Positions 7,574 through 16,382 are shown, counted from the first letter of the stretch. The stretch: DNA of 31,041 bases from Hyphomicrobiales bacterium (GCA_003164375.1 PLTE01000362.1:31495-62535); one strand, 5' to 3'. Made by a program: numbers and translations. The notes: generated by a model from the letters alone, not told the origin.

Positions 7574-8557
7574 TTGTTTCTTGGGAAAAACTCGACCGAG
7601 CAGATGGGCCTGGAAGAACTCACTTCCGCCTACCGGCTCATGGCGCTCAGTCGCCGCTTCGACGAACGGATGGGCGAACTGAACCGTCGCGGCGTGCCGG
7701 TGCCGCACTATCATTCGGGCATCGGACAGGAAGCCCTCATGGTCGCCGCGGTGATGCCGCTGCGGCGCACCGATCAGATGATTTACACCCATCGCGGCTA
7801 TGGCCATCTGCTCGCCAAGGGCATCTCGCTGCGCGAAATCGTGCTCGATCTGTTCATGAAAGCCGGCGGCACCAACCAGGGGATGGGCGGGGTGATGCAT
7901 GTCAACCGTCCCGATCTCGGCGTGCCGGGACGCGAAGGCGCCTTCGGCTCACGGTTCGCGATTGCCGCCGGTCTCGCATTGGCGGCGAAATTGGACGGCC
8001 GCGATGACGTCGCAGTGTGCTTCTACGGCGAAGCCGCCGGCGCACGGGGAATTCTCTACGAAGCGCTCAACATGGCGGTGCTGTGGAAACTGCCGGTGGT
8101 CTACATCGCCGAGCACAATGGCTGGTCGGTTTCCTCGCGGACCGAATGGCTCTACCCGGAGGGCAGCATGAGCCGGGTGTGGCGCGGCTTCGAAATTCCC
8201 GTCGAAGTCGTCGACGGCAATGACTCGGAGACGGTCTTTACCGCGGTATCGCGCGCGGTGTCTCACGCCCGCGCCGGAAACGGTCCGTCGGTGGTCGAAG
8301 GGCTCACCTACCGGATCGAACCACATATTTGGAAAGACAAGGCCGCTTACCAGCCGAGCGAAGAAATCGAGCTCTGGCGCGCGCGCGATCCGCTGTTGCG
8401 CGCGGCTAAGCGCTTGATCGAATTCGGCGCCGGCAAAGACGAGATCCAGTCGATCGAAAATTGGGCAGACGCAGAGGTCGAGCGTGCCTTCGCGGCGCTC
8501 GAGACCGCTCCCGACGCGACCTGGGACGATGCCCGGCGACAGATGGAGACCCAATGA
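7574..8557 (+). CDS. thiamine-dependent 2-oxoacid dehydrogenase E1 alpha-like subunit
   Basis: A 327-residue E1-alpha homologue (pyruvate/acetoin/branched-chain type). The start is a TTG at 7574 because AAGGAGG (7558-7564) lies nine bases upstream; an earlier in-frame codon at 7463 would overlap the symporter by 47 bp. Family landmarks are HYHSGIGQEA, THRGYGHLLAKG, GGVMHV and EALNMAVLWKLPVVYIAEHNGWS. The thiamine/Mg motif is unusual: the canonical GDGAANEG is GEAAGARG here, with Glu153 in place of Asp. Asn182 keeps the normal spacing of 29 residues from it. The gene overlaps the E1-beta gene by ATGA. No E2 or E3 is nearby, so the pair either borrows them from elsewhere or does a non-oxidative reaction. 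Confidence 0.9.
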   Translation: MFLGKNSTEQMGLEELTSAYRLMALSRRFDERMGELNRRGVPVPHYHSGIGQEALMVAAVMPLRRTDQMIYTHRGYGHLLAKGISLREIVLDLFMKAGGTNQGMGGVMHVNRPDLGVPGREGAFGSRFAIAAGLALAAKLDGRDDVAVCFYGEAAGARGILYEALNMAVLWKLPVVYIAEHNGWSVSSRTEWLYPEGSMSRVWRGFEIPVEVVDGNDSETVFTAVSRAVSHARAGNGPSVVEGLTYRIEPHIWKDKAAYQPSEEIELWRARDPLLRAAKRLIEFGAGKDEIQSIENWADAEVERAFAALETAPDATWDDARRQMETQ

Positions 8558-9570
8558 GCACGACGAAACTCACCGGCCATGCGGCGCTCAATCGCGTCTT
8601 AGCTTCCGAACTGGCGGCCGATCGGCGGGCGCTGATCATGGGGGAGACCGTTCGCCTCGGCGGTTCCACCCGCACCGTATTGCGCGGCCTCTACGATCGG
8701 TTTGGGCCGAGACAAGTCATTGAAACGCCGGTGTCCGAGAATGGAATTTTCGGCGCCGCATTAGGGCTGGCGCTCTCCGGCTACCGCCCGATTGTCGAAA
8801 TCTACACCGCCGATTTCCTGCTCGTGGTGGCCAACGAGATCATGGGGGACATCGCCAAATGGCGGCAGCAGCAGGCGCTCCCCGGGCCGCTGCCGATCGT
8901 CATCCGCGGCTGCACCGGCCCGGGCATGGAAGGAGCGCTCGGCTCCGAACATTCGCAGGCCATGGAGGGCTTCTTTCATCATGAACCGGGGCTGGTTATC
9001 GTCACTCCGGGGACGCCGCGCGATATGGCAGGGCTGCTGCGGGCCTCTCTGCGCAGCCCCGATCCGGTGATTTTCCTGGAGCATCGGCGCATTTATGAGA
9101 TGACCGGCGAGGTCCCCGATGACGAAGGCTTCATGATCGAATTGGGCAGCGCTGAAATCGTTCACCCAGGAAATGACGTCACGCTGGTCGCCTGGAGCTG
9201 GATGCGAAGCGAAGCCGAGAACGCCGTGCGCGTCCTCGATCAAGAAGGGATTTCAGTTGAACTGATCGACCCACGAACGATTAGACCGATGGATCACGCC
9301 GCCATCGCCCGTTCCGTTGCGCGAACCGGCCGGCTTCTTGTCGTCGAGGAAGGCACCCGAACCGGCGGCGTCGCTCCGGAAGTGCTGGTGCGGGCCGTGG
9401 AAAGCGCGGCCAAGCCGATACGAATCGCACGGGTGACGACGCCCGACGTGATTCTGCCTTACAGCCCGACGCTCGAACTGCCGCTTTATCCGAACGCGAA
9501 GACGATCGCCGAGGCGGTTCGGCGGCTGGTTGCAAGCGATCGCTCGGCGGCGCCCGTCGCGGCGGCATAG
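8554..9570 (+). CDS. thiamine-dependent 2-oxoacid dehydrogenase E1 beta-like subunit
   Basis: A 338-residue transketolase-like E1-beta subunit, partner of the preceding E1-alpha (start overlaps its stop in ATGA). It has the pyrimidine-binding domain with ETPVSENGIFGAALGLAL, the GSEHSQAMEGFFHHEPGL segment and PVIFLEHRRIYE. The C-terminal transketolase domain has VELIDPRTIRPMD and VVEEGTRTGG. Compared with pyruvate dehydrogenase E1-beta, the usual ADQ...KYMSGGQ region is altered to ANEIMGDIAKWRQQQALPGP, suggesting a different substrate or missing E2 contact. It forms an alpha2beta2 heterotetramer in known relatives. Together with the alpha subunit it would decarboxylate a 2-oxo acid. Confidence 0.92.
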   Translation: MSTTKLTGHAALNRVLASELAADRRALIMGETVRLGGSTRTVLRGLYDRFGPRQVIETPVSENGIFGAALGLALSGYRPIVEIYTADFLLVVANEIMGDIAKWRQQQALPGPLPIVIRGCTGPGMEGALGSEHSQAMEGFFHHEPGLVIVTPGTPRDMAGLLRASLRSPDPVIFLEHRRIYEMTGEVPDDEGFMIELGSAEIVHPGNDVTLVAWSWMRSEAENAVRVLDQEGISVELIDPRTIRPMDHAAIARSVARTGRLLVVEEGTRTGGVAPEVLVRAVESAAKPIRIARVTTPDVILPYSPTLELPLYPNAKTIAEAVRRLVASDRSAAPVAAA

Positions 9571-9639
9571 GATGCGATATCGCCGCAGAGACCCAGCCGC
9601 GGTACGAATAATGACACGACAACAAAGGGAGGATAAAAA

Positions 9640-10821
9640 ATGATCTCACGGAGAAAATTCTTTGGCGGCGCCGCGAGCGGCATCGTCTTCTGCTCTTGCG
9701 GCATGCACGCCGCTTTTGCACAGGCGCAGGCCCAGTCGCTCGCCTCGGCGCGGACCGGCGGCGGCGATAACGGCGACAACCCGGCGCTTAATTACAAACA
9801 TCCCGACTTCGGCAAGAAGCACAAGCCGATTGTCATCGACGGCAAACGAATCAAGACGATCGACGTCCATGCGCACTGCTTTTTCCACGAGACCGTCGTG
9901 ATGGCGGGACCCGGCGTTTCGGTGAACGCGGCGGTCAAGGGCGGCCCGCAATTCTACCTTTCGAACAGCGACACCGACGCGGTCAACTGGCGCTTGGGCA
10001 ATATGGATGCCAAGGGCGTCGACATGGAAGTTCTGTCGATCAATCCGTTCTGGTACGGCAAGGACCGCGACGTCGCAATCGACATCGTCAATATCAACAA
10101 CACCAAGCTCGCCGAACTCTGCGCCGCCCATCCGACACGATTCTCCGCCTTTTGCTCGGTCGCGCTGCAGTACCCCGACCTGGCGGTGCAGCAGCTGGAA
10201 AGCGCGATGAAATTGCCCGGCATCCGCGGCGCCGCTATCGGCGCCACGGTGCTGGGCGTGGACTTCTCCGATCCCAAATTTCACCCGGTTTGGGCCAAAG
10301 CGGAGGAGCTCGGCGCGGCGCTGTTTATCCACCCACAAAGCACGCCGCAGCTGGCGAGCCGATTCAAAGGCAATGGCTGGCTCGGAAACCTCGTCGGCAA
10401 CCCGCTCGACACCACCATCGCTCTACAGCATTTGATCTTTGAAGGCACGCTCGACAAATATCCCGGCCTAAAAATCATTGCCGCGCATGGCGGCGGCTAC
10501 TTGCCATCTTACGCTGCGCGTTCGGACCACGCCTGCTTCGTCTCGCCGGCCAACTGCAACCCGGACATTGTGTTGAAGAAAAAACCGACCGAATACCTCA
10601 ATCAGCTCCATTTCGACGCGCTGGTCTTTTCCCCGGAGGGGCTGCGCCATCTGGTCGCCCAGGTTGGCGCCAGCCAGCTGTCAATTGGTACTGACAGCCC
10701 GATCCCCTGGGAAATCTATCCGGTCGAGCACATCATGAGAACCCCCGATCTGTCAGGGCCGCAACGCGCCGCCATTCTCGGTGACAATGCTGCGAAGCTC
10801 TTGAAGATCACCGATATTTAG
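9640..10821 (+). CDS. Tat-exported amidohydrolase (ACMSD-like metal-dependent hydrolase/decarboxylase)
   Basis: A 393-residue Amidohydro_2 protein, related to aminocarboxymuconate-semialdehyde decarboxylase. The metal site is complete by pattern: His77-x-His79 in DVHAHCF, His231 in FIHPQ, His283 in AAHGGG and Asp352 in GTDSP. The N-terminus has a twin-arginine signal (SRRKFF, then a hydrophobic stretch and AFA-QA cleavage site near residue 27), so the folded metalloenzyme is expected in the periplasm. The start has GGAGG seven bases upstream. It is the last gene of the plus-strand catabolic series, followed by a hairpin. Export is unusual for this family, most of whose characterised members are cytoplasmic; it may process the substrate before uptake by the symporter. 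Confidence 0.9.
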   Translation: MISRRKFFGGAASGIVFCSCGMHAAFAQAQAQSLASARTGGGDNGDNPALNYKHPDFGKKHKPIVIDGKRIKTIDVHAHCFFHETVVMAGPGVSVNAAVKGGPQFYLSNSDTDAVNWRLGNMDAKGVDMEVLSINPFWYGKDRDVAIDIVNINNTKLAELCAAHPTRFSAFCSVALQYPDLAVQQLESAMKLPGIRGAAIGATVLGVDFSDPKFHPVWAKAEELGAALFIHPQSTPQLASRFKGNGWLGNLVGNPLDTTIALQHLIFEGTLDKYPGLKIIAAHGGGYLPSYAARSDHACFVSPANCNPDIVLKKKPTEYLNQLHFDALVFSPEGLRHLVAQVGASQLSIGTDSPIPWEIYPVEHIMRTPDLSGPQRAAILGDNAAKLLKITDI

Positions 10822-10847
10822 CGCCCAAAGAAGGACGCCATTCACGC

Positions 10848-10879
10848 CGGCGTGGCGGAAATACGTGTTCGCCACGCCG
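10848..10879. terminator. stem-loop between convergent genes
   Basis: A perfect 10-bp stem, CGGCGTGGCG (10848-10857) with CGCCACGCCG (10870-10879), and a 12-base loop fill most of the 70-bp gap between the convergent amidohydrolase and receiver genes. There is no T-tract on either side, so it is a likely bidirectional transcription-end or mRNA-protecting structure rather than a classical intrinsic terminator. Confidence 0.5.
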
Positions 10880-10891
10880 ATAACGGCCTCG

Positions 10892-11299
10892 TCATCGCGG
10901 AAGTCCGCCGGTAGCTCGCGCGGTAAACACCGACTCGATTTTCGTTTTCAAAGTCTGCGCATTGAACGGCTTGACGATGTAATTGTCTACGCCCGCTCGC
11001 CTCGCCGCAATGACGTTCTCAGTCTTGGACTCCGCCGTCACCATGATAAACGGCGTTCGCTTCAAGGCCGGATCGGCCCGCACCTGTTTGAGGAAGTCAA
11101 AACCGGTCATCGGCGTCATATTCCAATCGGAAATGACCAAGCCGTAGCGTCGGTCGCGCATCTTGGCGAGCGCGGTGGAGCCATCGCTAGCATCATCGAC
11201 ATCGACAAAGCCGAGTTGCCGCAACAAAGTCCGCAGAATATTGATCGTCGTGAAGGAATCATCGACAATAAGTGCGGGAACTGGCGAGGCTAACGTCAT
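10892..11299 (-). CDS. single-domain response regulator (CheY-like receiver)
   Basis: A 135-residue stand-alone receiver domain. The acidic pair Asp13-Asp14 (LIVDDS), the phosphoacceptor Asp58 (VISDWNM), Thr88 (MVTAES) and Lys110 (VKPF) are all in place, so it should be phosphorylated by a histidine kinase. There is no output domain, so it acts by protein contact or as a phosphate relay/sink, as CheY does. The ATG at 11299 gives a normal N-terminus; a longer frame from 11362 adds 21 residues with no receiver character. No kinase or chemotaxis gene is adjacent, so its partner is unknown. Confidence 0.92.
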   Translation of the reverse strand: MTLASPVPALIVDDSFTTINILRTLLRQLGFVDVDDASDGSTALAKMRDRRYGLVISDWNMTPMTGFDFLKQVRADPALKRTPFIMVTAESKTENVIAARRAGVDNYIVKPFNAQTLKTKIESVFTARATGGLPR

Positions 11300-11484
11300 T
11301 GCTTGATTTCTTATACCCACCCTGCGCAAAACGTAGGTGGCCGAAAGTTGCCAATCAGACAAATGCGCGGATCATCCGCTTCGAACGGGACAACTTTAAA
11401 TTATACCATTAGATATTGTATTTATATGAAAGTTAACGATCCCTAAAGAACTTTGCGGCGCGAAGGATGATGACGTTGGTATCG

Positions 11485-12513
11485 TCATCGCGGGAATCCG
11501 CTGCCCGGGCGCGTCGGGGGCCCGCATTTTTTCTGAATGGCCTCGTAAAGATCGACACCGCCGATGGTGTAAAATTTTGGCGGAATTTCCTGACTTTGCA
11601 GAGTTTCGTTTTCTGCGCGGCCAAGATCGAAGGTGATCTGCCGCTTGATGTACCAATTGCCGCGATCGTTTTTTGTGAGTGCTTCGCATGGAATCGTATT
11701 GATTTGGCCCGGCGGGCCAACCTGTCTCGCGGCGGCGGCCGGCACGTTCTCCGGTTTTTGATTCGCCGGCCTGGCGTCTGACGCCGGGGGCGCAGCCAAA
11801 ACGGGCTTGGGCTGCCAACCTTGTTGCGCGGCGAAGGCGAGGATCCTGTCAGCGACGGCACGGCCTAGCCCGCGTGCCGAGGCTTCCACGTTAGGCGACA
11901 AACTCACGTCGGGCGCGCTTTTGGCGGCGATCACTGTACTGATCGCCGAGTCTGCAGCCGGCCCGGTAACGAGGGAGTCGGTCTGATGCCCGTTCGGCGT
12001 TTGCACTGAGAAGGCGAGTAATTGCTTCTCTGGGCCATCGGAGATTTGCGACAGCGTCATGTCGGCGACGACACTGCTGCCGGTGCCGAAGCCGACCGGG
12101 CCGCGCTCGGGACGCTTGCCCTGATCGACAGCGTGCAATTCGCCGGCGATGACCACGGCGCCACCCTTCGGCGCGGGCTCGTTCGGGTAGCCCGGCTGCG
12201 CATTGAGACCGGCGGCCCGCACGAGGGCGATAACGGTGGCGACAATCTCGTCATTCACCCTCCGGGCGGCGAGCGACTTGAGGACGTCGCTGGTCAAATC
12301 GCTGCCGAATCTTTTCTCCAGCCGCGCGTCGAGGTCGCGGTCGACGACCGCCAAGTCGGGAGGAAACCCAAGATCGTTGACGAGCACCGTCCGCGGCCGC
12401 GGCACTGTATCGCCGGCTGCCGCTTGCGTTTCCGGCGCGTTAGTCTGGGCACAGCCGACGGCGGCCAGCGCGATCAGACCGACGAAAAGATAGCTGCGGC
12501 AGGGACCGGACAT
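11485..12513 (-). CDS. DUF4410 domain lipoprotein
   Basis: A 342-residue predicted lipoprotein. The signal peptide ends in the lipobox LAAVGC, giving lipidation at Cys21. Residues from about 40 to 190 match the DUF4410 pattern: an opening RTVLVNDLGF strand, an LVRAAGL helix-turn, the AVVIAGELHAVDQGKRPERGPVGFGTGSSVV core and an FSVQTPNG strand. The C-terminal 120 residues are Pro/Ala-rich, then end in a separate segment with three Cys-poor strands (NWYIKRQITFDLG, PPKFYTIGGVDLY). The start is set at the ATG just before the signal peptide; the longer frame upstream is arginine-rich and not plausible. Function of DUF4410 is unknown. It precedes no obvious operon partner except perhaps the ligase-like gene upstream. 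Confidence 0.82.
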   Translation of the reverse strand: MSGPCRSYLFVGLIALAAVGCAQTNAPETQAAAGDTVPRPRTVLVNDLGFPPDLAVVDRDLDARLEKRFGSDLTSDVLKSLAARRVNDEIVATVIALVRAAGLNAQPGYPNEPAPKGGAVVIAGELHAVDQGKRPERGPVGFGTGSSVVADMTLSQISDGPEKQLLAFSVQTPNGHQTDSLVTGPAADSAISTVIAAKSAPDVSLSPNVEASARGLGRAVADRILAFAAQQGWQPKPVLAAPPASDARPANQKPENVPAAAARQVGPPGQINTIPCEALTKNDRGNWYIKRQITFDLGRAENETLQSQEIPPKFYTIGGVDLYEAIQKKCGPPTRPGSGFPR

Positions 12514-12741
12514 CGCCGCAAGATTAGCACAAGCCCTTGACGTTGTACGAGTAACGCGCGAACGCCCCAATCGCCGCAAGCGATAACCGCGCCTTCCGTC
12601 ACGCCGGCCAAGACGCTGGGCCATATCTCGGCTCCGCGTCTGCTCATCAGAACGATCCTGGAATGCGGGAAGGACCACCGCCACGACCAACCGTTGCGTG
12701 GTCAGATACTGCCAGAATCGTGACATTCCGATCTTCGCAAA

Positions 12742-14010
12742 TTACCCCGCAGACGCCGTATCCACCCAAACAGAAGCGGCATCGACGTGTATCGTGTGCT
12801 CCGCGGGCGCAGCGGAAGTGCTACGCAGCGCCATGCCGCCGACAACGCCGACGCCGAACACGTAAAGCCAGCCATTCATGAAATCAAACAAATGTGAACT
12901 CGTCAGTGACGAGATCACGTTTTGGACTACCACCACAGCGCCGATCCAGGCCGCAAAACCCGTAGCACGGAAAAGGAAATAATGCGCGATCCACATCGCG
13001 AGCAGCAGCGCTGTCCCGAGCAGACCCAATTGTATGGCGACGCCCAGGATCTGATTGTGCGGATTGACCGAAACCACGCCGGCCGCGCCTGTCTTGCCGA
13101 CCGCCGAACGGCGGAACTGTTCCGCGATAGAACCGGTGCCGTGACCTATCAGCGGGGCGTCGCGGACGAACAGCAGCGACTTCTCGAAGAATTCAATATG
13201 CTCGCCGATATCGGTCCCTTCGCCGGTCGCGCGGTAGGTCCGCACGTCTTCAACGGCGCTCGTTACGCGAAGCTGCAGATAGGACGAGGTCGTCCAGCTG
13301 ACCGCGGCAAGAATGCATCCTGCAAAGCAGGCCATTAACGCTCCTTTCCACCGGAACTGCCGCCAGCCGAGCAATAGCGCGAGAAACGCCACGACGCCGA
13401 TATCGATGCGGTTCATGGCAACGAACACCACGTTGGCGATGAAGAGCAGAGCCCCGCCGGCGAGTCCCAGAGCCAGCCACCAAGTCCGCTCCCGCAGTAA
13501 ATCACAAACGCGCCAGATGAGAGCGAACGCGCAGATGATGCACACGGTGCTTTGGGAAATAGCGTCCTTTACCGGAATACCTCTGACTTGATGGGGGTTC
13601 AGCCACGACGGACCCACCAGCACCACCCACGATGCGAGCAGCAACGCCGCGCAGGATGCGAAAAACCCGTAGACGACCCACATGCCGTTTTCAGATCGCC
13701 GGAATTGCGCCAAAAGCAAAGGGATCGCCAGCAAGCGGTGAAACCCTTCAAGGCCCGCAAGACGCTCGGTCCAGCTGACACCGGCCCACAGCATGCCCAG
13801 CGCGGCGAGGAGCCACAGCAATACCGGCAGCGCGCCGGCGGCTGTCGTGAGCGCACGCCGGAGCATCGTGAGGTCCACGGTCGCAACGAATGTGAGAAGC
13901 CACACGACAAGGAGAATAGACGTCGCCGTCGTCGACCACGGCAGCGACGCAGCGACGGCAACAGCCGCCCAATCGGCAATTTGAGCGAGTCGAATGCGAT
14001 CGAGCTTCAT
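12742..14010 (-). CDS. O-antigen ligase family membrane protein (Wzy_C)
   Basis: A 422-residue inner-membrane protein with ten or more hydrophobic helices and the family's large periplasmic loop (roughly residues 230-320). Within that loop are the characteristic RDAPLIGHGTGS and NPHNQILGVAIQLGLLG segments; the conserved NPHN His is the hallmark of Wzy/WaaL-type proteins. These enzymes ligate or polymerise lipid-linked glycans at the periplasmic face. Start is placed at the ATG at 14010; a GTG at 14076 would add 22 residues and neither has a good ribosome site. It fits with the UDP-xylose synthase and glycosyltransferase further right. Whether it is a ligase or polymerase cannot be told. Confidence 0.85.
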   Translation of the reverse strand: MKLDRIRLAQIADWAAVAVAASLPWSTTATSILLVVWLLTFVATVDLTMLRRALTTAAGALPVLLWLLAALGMLWAGVSWTERLAGLEGFHRLLAIPLLLAQFRRSENGMWVVYGFFASCAALLLASWVVLVGPSWLNPHQVRGIPVKDAISQSTVCIICAFALIWRVCDLLRERTWWLALGLAGGALLFIANVVFVAMNRIDIGVVAFLALLLGWRQFRWKGALMACFAGCILAAVSWTTSSYLQLRVTSAVEDVRTYRATGEGTDIGEHIEFFEKSLLFVRDAPLIGHGTGSIAEQFRRSAVGKTGAAGVVSVNPHNQILGVAIQLGLLGTALLLAMWIAHYFLFRATGFAAWIGAVVVVQNVISSLTSSHLFDFMNGWLYVFGVGVVGGMALRSTSAAPAEHTIHVDAASVWVDTASAG

Positions 14011-14169
14011 CGCGGGCGAGATAGCTTTTTTCGAAGGTGCGACAGCGGCTCCTATGGCAAGGCAAAGCTTAACCACCGAAAGCCAGACTATGCCACCTTA
14101 AAGAATGGCATTAATCGTAGCAACGAGTAACTCGCTTGAGGTAACCGATCCATTTCGGCTGATTCGCGA

Positions 14170-14556
14170 TCAGCTATTTCTTCGCCCGGCAATGCTTTCA
14201 ACTAACTGCGAAAGTGTGCGGCGTACACTGGCATCGGAGATTTTAGAGAATGCTTGCAACATTCTTACTGCGTAAGGTCCGGTGAGAAGATCAGTAACGA
14301 GCGGACTTTTCCGAGATATCGACGTGCCGTTTGCGCCGGCTTCAAGGAAGCGGCTAACCGGAACGTCAACGAGTTCCGCGACCACTAAAAGCCGTCCAGC
14401 AGCAATCCGGCTTGTACCGCTCTCGTATTTTTGAACTGTCTGAAAGCGCACGCCAATTGCGTTTGCGAGATCGGCCTGCGTCAATCCCTTGGCTATCCGA
14501 AAGATACGAATTCGCTTGCCAACAAGGCGGTCGATTTTAGTGGGTGATTTCGACAT
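14170..14556 (-). CDS. XRE/cI-like helix-turn-helix regulator
   Basis: A 128-residue DNA-binding protein. Residues 7-65 are a cro/cI-type HTH: DRLVGKRIRIFRIAKGLTQ, LANAIGVRFQTVQKYESG, SRIAAGRLLVVAE. This form (GVxFQxVQKYExGxxRI) is very common in rhizobia, where many paralogues occur. The C-terminal half is basic and serine-rich with a short helical end. The ATG at 14556 is preferred over a TTG at 14589. It is divergent from the DUF2336 gene across a 375-bp gap, so it could regulate that gene or itself. No effector is predictable. Confidence 0.88.
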   Translation of the reverse strand: MSKSPTKIDRLVGKRIRIFRIAKGLTQADLANAIGVRFQTVQKYESGTSRIAAGRLLVVAELVDVPVSRFLEAGANGTSISRKSPLVTDLLTGPYAVRMLQAFSKISDASVRRTLSQLVESIAGRRNS

Positions 14557-14805
14557 CCAGAACTTGCCCGTATTGCCAGAACTCCGCAATTAATAAGCAC
14601 GATACCGGCAACAATCTATGTGCCGGAAGCACCAAGTTGTTTAAAGCGATATCACTCGTTGAGGTAGTGTATAGCCTAGTGACGCGCTGCAATAAACTGT
14701 GAGGAGAAGGCCGAATTATGGATTGTCTTTGCTTCTAGCCCTTCCCGTAATGGGGTGGGGAGGACCTGCCTAATTTTCGACTGAACCGGCGCCGCACTAA
14801 ATTTG

Positions 14806-14813
14806 TTAACCAT
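14806..14813 (+). promoter_or_regulatory. possible CtrA half-site TTAACCAT in the 14557-14931 gap
   Basis: The 375-bp gap between the divergent XRE and DUF2336 genes is AT-richer than its flanks. It contains TTAACCAT, the half-site form recognised by the alphaproteobacterial cell-cycle regulator CtrA, about 120 bp before the DUF2336 start. The partner TTAA seven bases upstream is absent. I see no other gene in this gap; no ORF there has a ribosome site. Confidence 0.3.
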
Positions 14814-14931
14814 ACTTGGATACCACGTCGGCGACAAATGGCACTATTAAGAGTTTCAAAAGGGGCGTTGCGTAGTCTGATCAAAATCGCAACCCTGCCG
14901 TGCAACAACGAATAAAAATCGTGCCAGTGTC

Positions 14932-16029
14932 ATGACCGCCGCCTGCAGCTCCCTCATCGCCGAATTAGAAGAAGCGGTTCACAACGGCTCAGCAGACAGA
15001 CGCGTTGAAACACTGCGACGGGTCACCGACCTATTTCTCGGTGAGGCCGATCGATTGAACGATGAGCAAATCGGAGTGTTCGACGACGTTCTGGGAGCGC
15101 TCATTCAACGAATTGAGACCAAGGCCGTCGCTGAGCTCAGTTCGCGCCTGGCACCGATCGATAACGCACCTATCGATGTCATACGGCGTCTCGCGCGACA
15201 CGATGAAATCACGGTCGCAGGGCCCGTTCTCACGCAATCGTCACGTCTCACAGCAAGCGATCTTATTGAAGTTGCCAAGACGAAAAGCCAAAGCCATTTG
15301 CTAGCAATTTCCGGACGCGACCAGATCGACGAGACGGTGACCGATGTCTTGTTGAATCGCGGCAATCGGGAAGTTGCGAATCGGCTGGCAACCAATTCAG
15401 GGGCGCGCTTTTCGGAAGCGGGCTTCGAAACCCTCGTCAAGGCCGGCGAAACCGACGCGGTCCTGGCTGAGAAAATCGGGATTCGGCTGGACCTGCCAAT
15501 ACGGCTATTGCGGGAACTGTTGTTGAAAGCGACCGAGGCGGTACGATCCCGTCTGATTTCGCTGGCAAACCCAGAAGCTCATGATGCGATTAAACAGGTT
15601 CTTCTGTCAATTTCCAGTCAAGTCACGCAGGAGGCCACCGCGCCGCGCGACTTCGAGAAAGCGCTGCAATTCGTAGGTTCATTGCAAAACGACAACCAGT
15701 TGAACGAAACGGTTCTTTTGGAATTTGCGAAGGCAAAGCAATACGAGGAAATGGTCGTTGCGCTGTCGTTGCTGTGCAAATCGCCGATTGAAATAATCAA
15801 ACCCCTGATGAAGAGCGCCAAAGGAAATGGATTACTTATCCCGTTCAAGGCTGCCGGACTCAAATGGGAAACGGCGAGCGTTATCTTAAAAAACAGGATC
15901 ATGCGTCATTCAATATCGGAAGATGACCTTGCCCTGTACAAGGCAAATTTTATTGCATTATCAAGCGCCACGGCTCAGCGCACACTGCGGTTCTGGATCG
16001 TTCGGAATACTACTAAATCTGTTCATTAA
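14932..16029 (+). CDS. DUF2336 domain-containing protein
   Basis: A 365-residue mainly helical protein recognised as DUF2336: an N-terminal pair of helices (LIAELEEAVHNGSADRRVETLRRVTDLFL), then repeated alpha-alpha units such as RLAPIDNAPIDVIRRLARHDEITVAGPVL, ending with an SEDDLALYKANFIALSSATAQRTLRFW segment typical of the family C-terminus. DUF2336 proteins are confined largely to Alphaproteobacteria, have HEAT-like repeats and no established biochemical activity. The start ATG at 14932 has no clear ribosome site, so the exact N-terminus is open. A PilZ gene follows 71 bp downstream; such pairs are frequent in rhizobia and hint at envelope or motility signalling, which remains inference. 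Confidence 0.88.
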   Translation: MTAACSSLIAELEEAVHNGSADRRVETLRRVTDLFLGEADRLNDEQIGVFDDVLGALIQRIETKAVAELSSRLAPIDNAPIDVIRRLARHDEITVAGPVLTQSSRLTASDLIEVAKTKSQSHLLAISGRDQIDETVTDVLLNRGNREVANRLATNSGARFSEAGFETLVKAGETDAVLAEKIGIRLDLPIRLLRELLLKATEAVRSRLISLANPEAHDAIKQVLLSISSQVTQEATAPRDFEKALQFVGSLQNDNQLNETVLLEFAKAKQYEEMVVALSLLCKSPIEIIKPLMKSAKGNGLLIPFKAAGLKWETASVILKNRIMRHSISEDDLALYKANFIALSSATAQRTLRFWIVRNTTKSVH

Positions 16030-16100
16030 CGAAAATCTCTGGATTGCTTCCCATGATAGCTAATTGCGATATTGGTGAGACACCTGCTGGGTAGAATCTC

Positions 16101-16382
16101 ATGAGCATTGAGAATCGAAAGAGTCGGCGCAGAATTGTGCAGCAGCCCGCACTGATACTCAATGGCGACGGATCGATATGTTGTTTGTGCATGATAGAGG
16201 ACGTGTCTGCCACAGGCGCAAAACTCAAGCTGCAGACGCCTTATGAAGTGACAGACGAGTTTACACTGAAATTATCAAAAAACGGAAACGTGCATCGGAA
16301 ATGCAAAGTCTCGTGGCGATCGAGAAATTCGATCGGCATTCATTTCATCGTCGCCCAAGCGACAAATACCGTTCGGTTCTAG
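16101..16382 (+). CDS. PilZ domain protein
   Basis: A 93-residue stand-alone PilZ domain. The two c-di-GMP-binding motifs are present: the arginine motif in ENRKSRRRIVQQPA and the D/NxSxxG motif as DVSATGAKL. The rest is a six-stranded barrel pattern ending in WRSRNSIGIHF. Short proteins of this kind are abundant in Bradyrhizobiaceae and probably act as adaptor receptors that pass a c-di-GMP signal to a partner. It follows the DUF2336 gene and precedes polysaccharide genes, so control of surface polysaccharide is plausible but unproved. Confidence 0.9.
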   Translation: MSIENRKSRRRIVQQPALILNGDGSICCLCMIEDVSATGAKLKLQTPYEVTDEFTLKLSKNGNVHRKCKVSWRSRNSIGIHFIVAQATNTVRF

